A stretch of 64,000 nt of DNA from Asterias rubens (lineage: Eukaryota; Echinodermata; Asteroidea; Forcipulatida; Asteriidae). Location: assembly GCF_902459465.1 (NCBI RefSeq), contig NC_047082.1:9422545-9486544 (forward strand), written 5' to 3'. Each line of letters begins with the position of its first letter. The first letter of the stretch is position 1. A program made the position numbers and the translations under genes. Under the pieces are notes generated by a model. That model was not told where the DNA came from. It was given only the letters and a program-made list of their open reading frames with translations, and ran no database searches. This document shows, in pieces, positions 58,682 through 64,000 of this stretch.

Positions 58682-61600
58682 TCAGAGAGGCGTGAGTTCT
58701 TCCTCCAGGCCCTCTGGATTTTTAAGACCCTCCGGGTTAATATTCATCGTGTCTCTACCATTCGTAGACGTTACATCCAGTCGTAAATCTCTCATACTAC
58801 ACTCAATGTCCGTATCGTCGGCTATGTCCCCGTGTTCGTACGCGGTGTTCTGATACCCGACGTGTGTGCTGCTGTTCTTAACGGATGGTGTTAGTCTATA
58901 TGTGGAGACACTTTTCTTCAGCCTGATTGAGGAAAGAATCACGAGAAAGGATTAGTAAGTGATTCGTGTTTTTGTTCCAGATGAGGACTGCCAGGGGGCA
59001 GAAAAGGCAAAGGCAGTGTCCGAAACGGCGCCTTCGGCTACAGCTGCGGCTAGATCAGTGCGTCTGTCAGTGTTGAAGAAAAGGCAGACGTGCGAGATTT
59101 AGCCGTAGCTATCTGTAGCCGAAGTCGCCGTTTCAGACACGGGAATTCCGTTCCTGGTGACTGCAGTAAATGGTAAATGTAAACAAGCGTCCTTTGATCT
59201 CGAATTCATTTCACGGGGAGATTCACAGTCAAATCCTACCATAATAAAAAACCAAAGGTATGCTGGTATGCGGATAAAGACAGACTGGGGACCAGTCTAG
59301 TCCCAGCCAAAAATACAAAAATAATAACCGAATATTCATAGATGGGCAGCCAATGCGGCCGGTCGATAGAGGGCGACATAGTGTTGCCCTTTTCCCTTCT
59401 TTGATATTTATTTATTTATTTATTTGCCTTACCTTATTCGCGTATATGTAGCGATGAATATCATGATAACGAGAAGGAATAACAGTAAAGTGAAGATGAC
59501 GATCGGAATGATAACTGATAACAAGAGAAGCAGAAAAAACACAATAATTTTAGTATTTGTTTACATTTGTTTTATTCAGTAATCACGGCCGTAATTGAAA
59601 AGTCATAATCATCAACGTTGTCTTTCAAGCCTACAGCCAAAGCCATAGTTAACAAAAATAGCCATGCCAAGCCACTAATCGGACGAACACATTTCTAAGT
59701 GACACGTTGCCTGAACTGAACATCTGACGTCACAATTCGAAGTTCGAACTACGTTAGAGATCTGCCCGCATTAATTTCACACGGAGATTCGCAGTCAATA
59801 CCTACGCACATGTATACAATGTGTATAACAAATGCAAGCTGATGAATGCAGACGACCGAAAGTACAGCTACCAAAAAACACTCAGACCAATTAAAACACA
59901 GATTTGGAGAGCTTACGTCACTGCACAATATTTATCCAATGAAGTCATTGTATCTATTGAAATCACCGGTTCGGTAATTAACCAATACCGGTGTTAGGGG
60001 ACCAGTCTAAGTGAGACGTCACTCATTGTTTCCGTGTATGGCACGCGTGCCGACCAGCTGTGAGTCAACTCACCAACAGCGGGCGCCATTCATGTATTCG
60101 TGTATATACGGCTGGTAGGCCCTACACTAGTACTTTTTGGGGGAGAACTTTGAAAAAAGTCACATGTGCATGAAGAAAAGGGGAAATGAGAAGGGAAATG
60201 CATACATGAGTCACAAATTAAAGACAACGTGTAAAAAACTAGTGACGTTTTCTAAACAAACTGAACGAGACACTCTCCTGACCAAAGGCTATAGCTTAAG
60301 ATTGGCAACAGAAGTTAAGAATCTTATTTCATTACTCTTTAAAGTGGCTGAAATTTAAAAACTCTCAAATATGTTACCTGTGCGGGTTTGATCCAGTCTG
60401 TATATAATTTGTTCAGGATCAGTGACGTTGGGTGATAATGTGCTGCTCGTGTTAAAGTGGTCCACCTCAGTAATATTGCTAGTAATAAAAACATCTGTAA
60501 AACAAACAAAGGGAGAGAACAAAGTGGGTTTTTTTTCTATTATTATAGGGCCTTTATATAATATTTGTGTATCAGAGCTTACTGATCGAAACGTTGGGTT
60601 TCGAACACCGGATCTAATCAGCCAAAATAAAATCTCTTTTTCAAATCAGCCGTTGAGCCGCACTTTGAAATTTTGACACATGGGACAACTCGACTTGCCC
60701 TGGTTTGAACCTCTTTACACCCCTTCCTCCATATGAGCCTCGGAAAAACTTGGGGATTTACCTGTGAATGACGTCACGTTCACCAACGCCGTCCTGAGAT
60801 CTGTAGCAGCGTCTATCGAATGAAATAATGGCAATACAAAACGTTGGATAAAGCTTTTTGAGAACAGAATCACTCCGACGTATTGCGAAAATGTAAAACG
60901 ATAAAAAGTTGTTATGCCTCTGAATTTGAATCAGAGAAGTGTCACCGCGTAACGCTTCTCAGATTGTTTGTTCCTATTATTGGGAGTAGACCTATTATTC
61001 ATGCGGGGACATCTGCTCTGGATTTTTCGGCCGTTACTCGAAAATGCGATCACTTTTTGAATTAAAATGTTCACATGTCAGTTTTAAGTTATACGCCTAC
61101 ATCTGTACGATTAAAACAACCAAAGGGTTTCAAAACCAAAGGTAAAACTTCCCATTGAAAATAAGAAATTTTCATCATGAACGAAATACAACTTAAAGAC
61201 ACTGGACACTTTTAGATTGTCAAAGACCAGTCTTCTCACCATTATGCATAAAATATCAAACCTGTGAAAATTTGAGCTCAATTGGTCGTCGAAGTTGCGA
61301 GATAATATATGAAAGAAAAAACACCCTTGTCACACGGATTTGTGTTCTTTCAGATGCTTGATTTCGAGACCTCAAGTTCTAAATCTGAGGTCTCGAAATC
61401 AAATTCGTGGAAAATTACTTCTTTCTCGAAAACTACTCCACTTCAGAGGGAGCCGTTTCTCACAATGTTTTATAAAATTAATTACCAAGTAAGGTTTATG
61501 CTAATAATTATTTTGAGTAATTACCAATAGTGTCCACTGCCTTTAACTCCAAGTACATTGAAACCAATAAATTATACTCCTTGCTCAATTTGTTGATTGT

Positions 61601-62290
61601 AAAAAAATATTTTAAATAAAACATTGGAATTAGTTACTTGGGTAAGCCTGTATTGAATAATTCCAGGGTTTAATCCGTCGAATTACAATAGTTAATATCC
61701 CTTTAAAATCACGAGGTCAGAACAAGTATAAGTAACTTAAATAATTGTCGATAAAAATGAGACCTTTTTCATCCAACTGATTACTATCAGCTTACCCGTA
61801 ACACTCGTTGTTATTGGTGCATCTGTAACTTGATTTGTCACTGAATCTGTGACAGCATCTGTCACTTGATTTGTCACTGAATCTGTGACAGCATCTGTCA
61901 CTGGATTTGTCACTGTATCTGTGACAGCACCTGTCACTGGATTTGTACCTGCATCTGTGACAGCATCTGCCACTGGATTTGTCCCTGCGTCTGTGACATT
62001 ATCTGTCACTGCTTCTGTCATTGCACCTGTTACTGCATTCGTCACTGCACCAGTGGCCGCATTTGTCACTACCTCTGTCACTGGATTCGTCAGTTCATTA
62101 ACTGGGTTTGTCAATGTGATTGTGCCTGCATTTGTCACTGCATTTGTAGCTGCTTGTGTCACTGCATCTGTCGTTGCGATTGTGACTTCATTTGTCACTG
62201 CATTTGTAGCTGCTTGCTGTGTCACTGCATTTGTCGTTTCGACTGTGACTGAATTTGTTGGCGTGTCAGTTACTCCAGATGTTGTAGGGT
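58682..62290 (-). CDS. Mucin-like transmembrane protein, 3' five exons, 5' end not found (receptor-like gene C)
   Basis: Exons on the minus strand: 62290-61796, 60812-60762, 60494-60378, 59514-59433, 58922-58682. Junction phases are 1, 1, 1, 2 with GT/AG sites, and the first listed exon needs one base from an earlier exon. About 328 residues are visible. Exon 62290-61796 is a Thr/Val/Asn/Ala repeat (AVTDSVTNQVTD type, 8-12 residue units) suited to dense O-glycosylation. The next two short exons are extracellular and contain NVT and NIT sequons. Exon 59514-59433 is a membrane helix (VIIPIVIFTLLLLFLLVIMI). The last exon is a tail with GYQNTAYEHGD, ending EEELTPL. The signal peptide and any further ectodomain must lie upstream of 62290; I found no convincing exon up to 64000. 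No named family recognised. Confidence 0.72.
59005..59145. repeat. Family I fold-back element, copy 2
   Basis: 'cttcggctacagctgcggct' and 'agccgtagctatctgtagcc' arms; inner 'gtgcgtctgtcagtgttgaa' is shared with 3711-3822. Lies in the last intron of the mucin-like gene. Confidence 0.75.
61193..61546. repeat. Family A MITE, copy 18
   Basis: TTAA-AGACACTGGACACTTTTAG to CAATAGTGTCCACTGCCT-TTAA, in the intron after the mucin-like exon. Confidence 0.85.
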
Positions 62291-63160
62291 CTGTCAAATT
62301 AAAAATACAAAATACATATAAAATATGTGTATTTTAGTTTACGGCAATTTAACATAAGATTATAACCATTATCAAACAGGTCCAAGCTCGTATGTGCAGA
62401 ATGGTGATTAGTATACAAAAAGTGGAAGGGGCCCAACATGGGGGAAACGTGAAACATTAGGATAGTAACTATCCATCAGAGGATAGTCATATCAAAACAT
62501 GAGAGATTGCGTACTGATTCTGGATTCGAACCAAATACCACGGATATGTAAGTAACATAAATGACGACTGTGCCAATTTGTTATCACCGGTTTGTTTCCT
62601 TTGACTACAGGGTCATGTTTTGCATGAACAACGTCTCCTCGCACAATAGCCATCGTTAAACAGCTGCGCATTATGATTAAATTTTGATATTTTTTTAACA
62701 GGTTCTTTACGGCGAAAATATTATTTGTTTTTCTTGTTTATAGTATAATACTTAAACATTTATTATAGTCAATAACAAAACATTAATAATCCTGTTGGGG
62801 GGGGGGGGCAAGTATTAAACCAACGCCCATATCCGTCGCAAAATAAAGGTTAAGGAAAGTATTAAATTGCCCTCTCATGTTACGCTCCCAGCGGTGTTTC
62901 ACATGATATACGGTGCATATAGTTGGTTGTGAAATAACACACCAATGAAATGGAATCCCCGTCAAACTTGTTATCTCAACAAACACTGGCCGCATAATGA
63001 GTTCGGGGTAAAGTTCCTAATCGAGCTGGTTAAGCACAAAATTGTGCATACACATTAAGCCATGACTATCTTTTAAAATTTGAACTACGATTCCAGTAAT
63101 TTACTGCAAGAATCTTGAGAAATTGGATTTCAGCAAACTCGGGCGGTGCAGGGACTAAAG
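62291..63160. other. Region upstream of the mucin-like exon, no exon assigned
   Basis: Probably intron of the 58682-62290 gene. Poly-G run at 62797-62808. A B-box-like 'ggattcgaacc' at 62521 hints at another SINE piece. No phase-1 donor with plausible coding sequence was found. Confidence 0.35.
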
Positions 63161-63545
63161 GGTTAAACTTACAGGGTTTGAAGATAATGACAGATGGAAA
63201 GCTTCCCTTCGAATATTACTAAGGTCGTGTAGTTTTTGAGAAATTAGTAAAACAAGTCACAAAATCATTTTGGTCTCATGAGACCAAAACTATTTTAGCA
63301 TGTAAAATCCCCTTAACCAGTTATGATAATATACCAAAACCATAGCATAACTGGTTAATACGTTTTTACATACTTTAACTGAGACGAAAATTATTACTTT
63401 TACTCATTTCTCAAAAACTACAGCACCTCAGTAAGTAACATTTCAAGGGAAGCTTTCTACTATCATAATCTTCAAACTGTGTAAGTTTAATGTAAATCTG
63501 TGGACATTGTGTTTTTTGTTAGGAAAAAGTACATAGACCTTTTAA
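63161..63545. repeat. Family T MITE with an extra internal hairpin
   Basis: 'gtgtagtttttgagaaatt' and 'catttctcaaaaactacagc' arms. The centre holds 'ggtctcatgagacc', then a second inverted pair, 'ccttaaccagttatgata' and 'catagcataactggttaat', not seen in the other T copies. Confidence 0.75.
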
Positions 63546-63551
63546 ACCTAG

Positions 63552-63822
63552 GTCCCGAGTGGACTCCACAAAGAGAATAAGACTAGTCTTATCTCGTCTT
63601 AATGGGGGACTTTGGAATGCTAGGTGGCAGCAGACGTACCAGGTAAATTTCCATTGTCTACGTAGTTCTGAGCATGCGCACATACCAAGAACAATAGATT
63701 TTACCTGGTAAGTCTGCTGCCACCAAGCGTCCCAAAAGTCTCCCATTGGGGCTAGCCTTAAGTTTTTAATAATTCCTATTGAGCTGTGCCTAAGCTATAA
63801 AAAAACTTGAGAAATCGACCCA
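63552..63822. repeat. Family B MITE split by a family D element
   Basis: 'gactagtcttatctcgtctt' on the left and 'gccttaagtttttaataa' then 'ttgagaaatcgaccca' on the right are B sequence. Confidence 0.65.
63602..63756. repeat. Family D palindrome inserted in family B
   Basis: 'gggggactttggaatgctag' and 'caagcgtcccaaaagtctcc' inverted ends, centre 'acgtagttctgagcatgcgc', nearly the same as 46246-46400. Confidence 0.8.
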
Positions 63823-64000
63823 TGTGTGTCCAACTTAATTACGAAAGGTGTCAGGGGCCTTTAAAATTTTATAAACGAGATACAGCTGGATGGCACTTAT
63901 GAAGCTCCGTAGGATAAAACAAAACAGCTTGTACCAAAGGTGAGAAAAATACAGGGATGTCTCAGTGCAGTATACCTACATCCAAAATAATATAACATGA

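Noticed and set aside
61885-62337. A 150-codon plus-strand frame rich in Val/Thr/Ala
   Set aside because: It is the antisense shadow of the mucin-like exon, which has splice sites and a continuing gene on the minus strand.

Overview
The window is nuclear DNA of an animal. It has short coding exons with GT/AG introns, AT-rich non-coding sequence and a very high load of small palindromic DNA transposons (MITEs). Gene content (MFSD2, LITAF, a C-type lectin, Sushi/CCP membrane proteins) and repeat style suggest a marine deuterostome, most likely an echinoderm such as a sea star. The species is an inference and cannot be proved from the sequence alone.

Layout. 1-4659: intergenic, only repeats. 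4698-15358 (+): a complete 14-exon MFSD2-type lysolipid transporter, 516 codons plus stop, all exon phases agreeing. 16028-18489 (-): a complete 3-exon LITAF-domain gene with an unusual N-terminal Ala/Pro/Thr repeat, convergent with the first gene. 22182-22921 (+): an intronless C-type lectin gene with a PAN/apple-like segment, broken by one frameshift. 25213-28797 (-), 44067-55381 (-) and 58682-62290 (-, 5' end beyond the recognised part): three single-pass membrane protein genes. The first two encode signal peptide, one CCP (Sushi) module, one membrane helix and a short charged tail. The third has a Thr-rich mucin-like ectodomain before the same helix-plus-tail layout. All three share the same intron phases, so they look like a dispersed receptor-like family on one strand.

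Between the two CCP genes lies a roughly 5 kb minisatellite (unit about 54 bp, 30563-35580) flanked by two inverted arms of about 480 bp that carry tRNA-like promoter boxes. At 38378-41343 an unclassified 2,966 bp transposon copy, with a decayed protein-coding relic, has split an older MITE.

Repeat families are given working letters here. A, E and T are MITEs ending in TTAA (T2/Kolobok-like); B is TIR GGGTNGATTTCAC; C is TIR near CAATTTCATAGAGCTGC; D is TIR near GGGAGACTTT; F is a dispersed repeat; G is a large fold-back; H is TIR GGGTGCGTTCG; I is a fold-back near GGCTACAGCTAC; J is TIR near GACTTGTTGACAAGTC; K is a tRNA-derived SINE; O is a single large imperfect palindrome. Several are nested in one another, which gives a relative order of insertion. 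No complete transposase, rRNA, intact tRNA gene or CRISPR array was seen.
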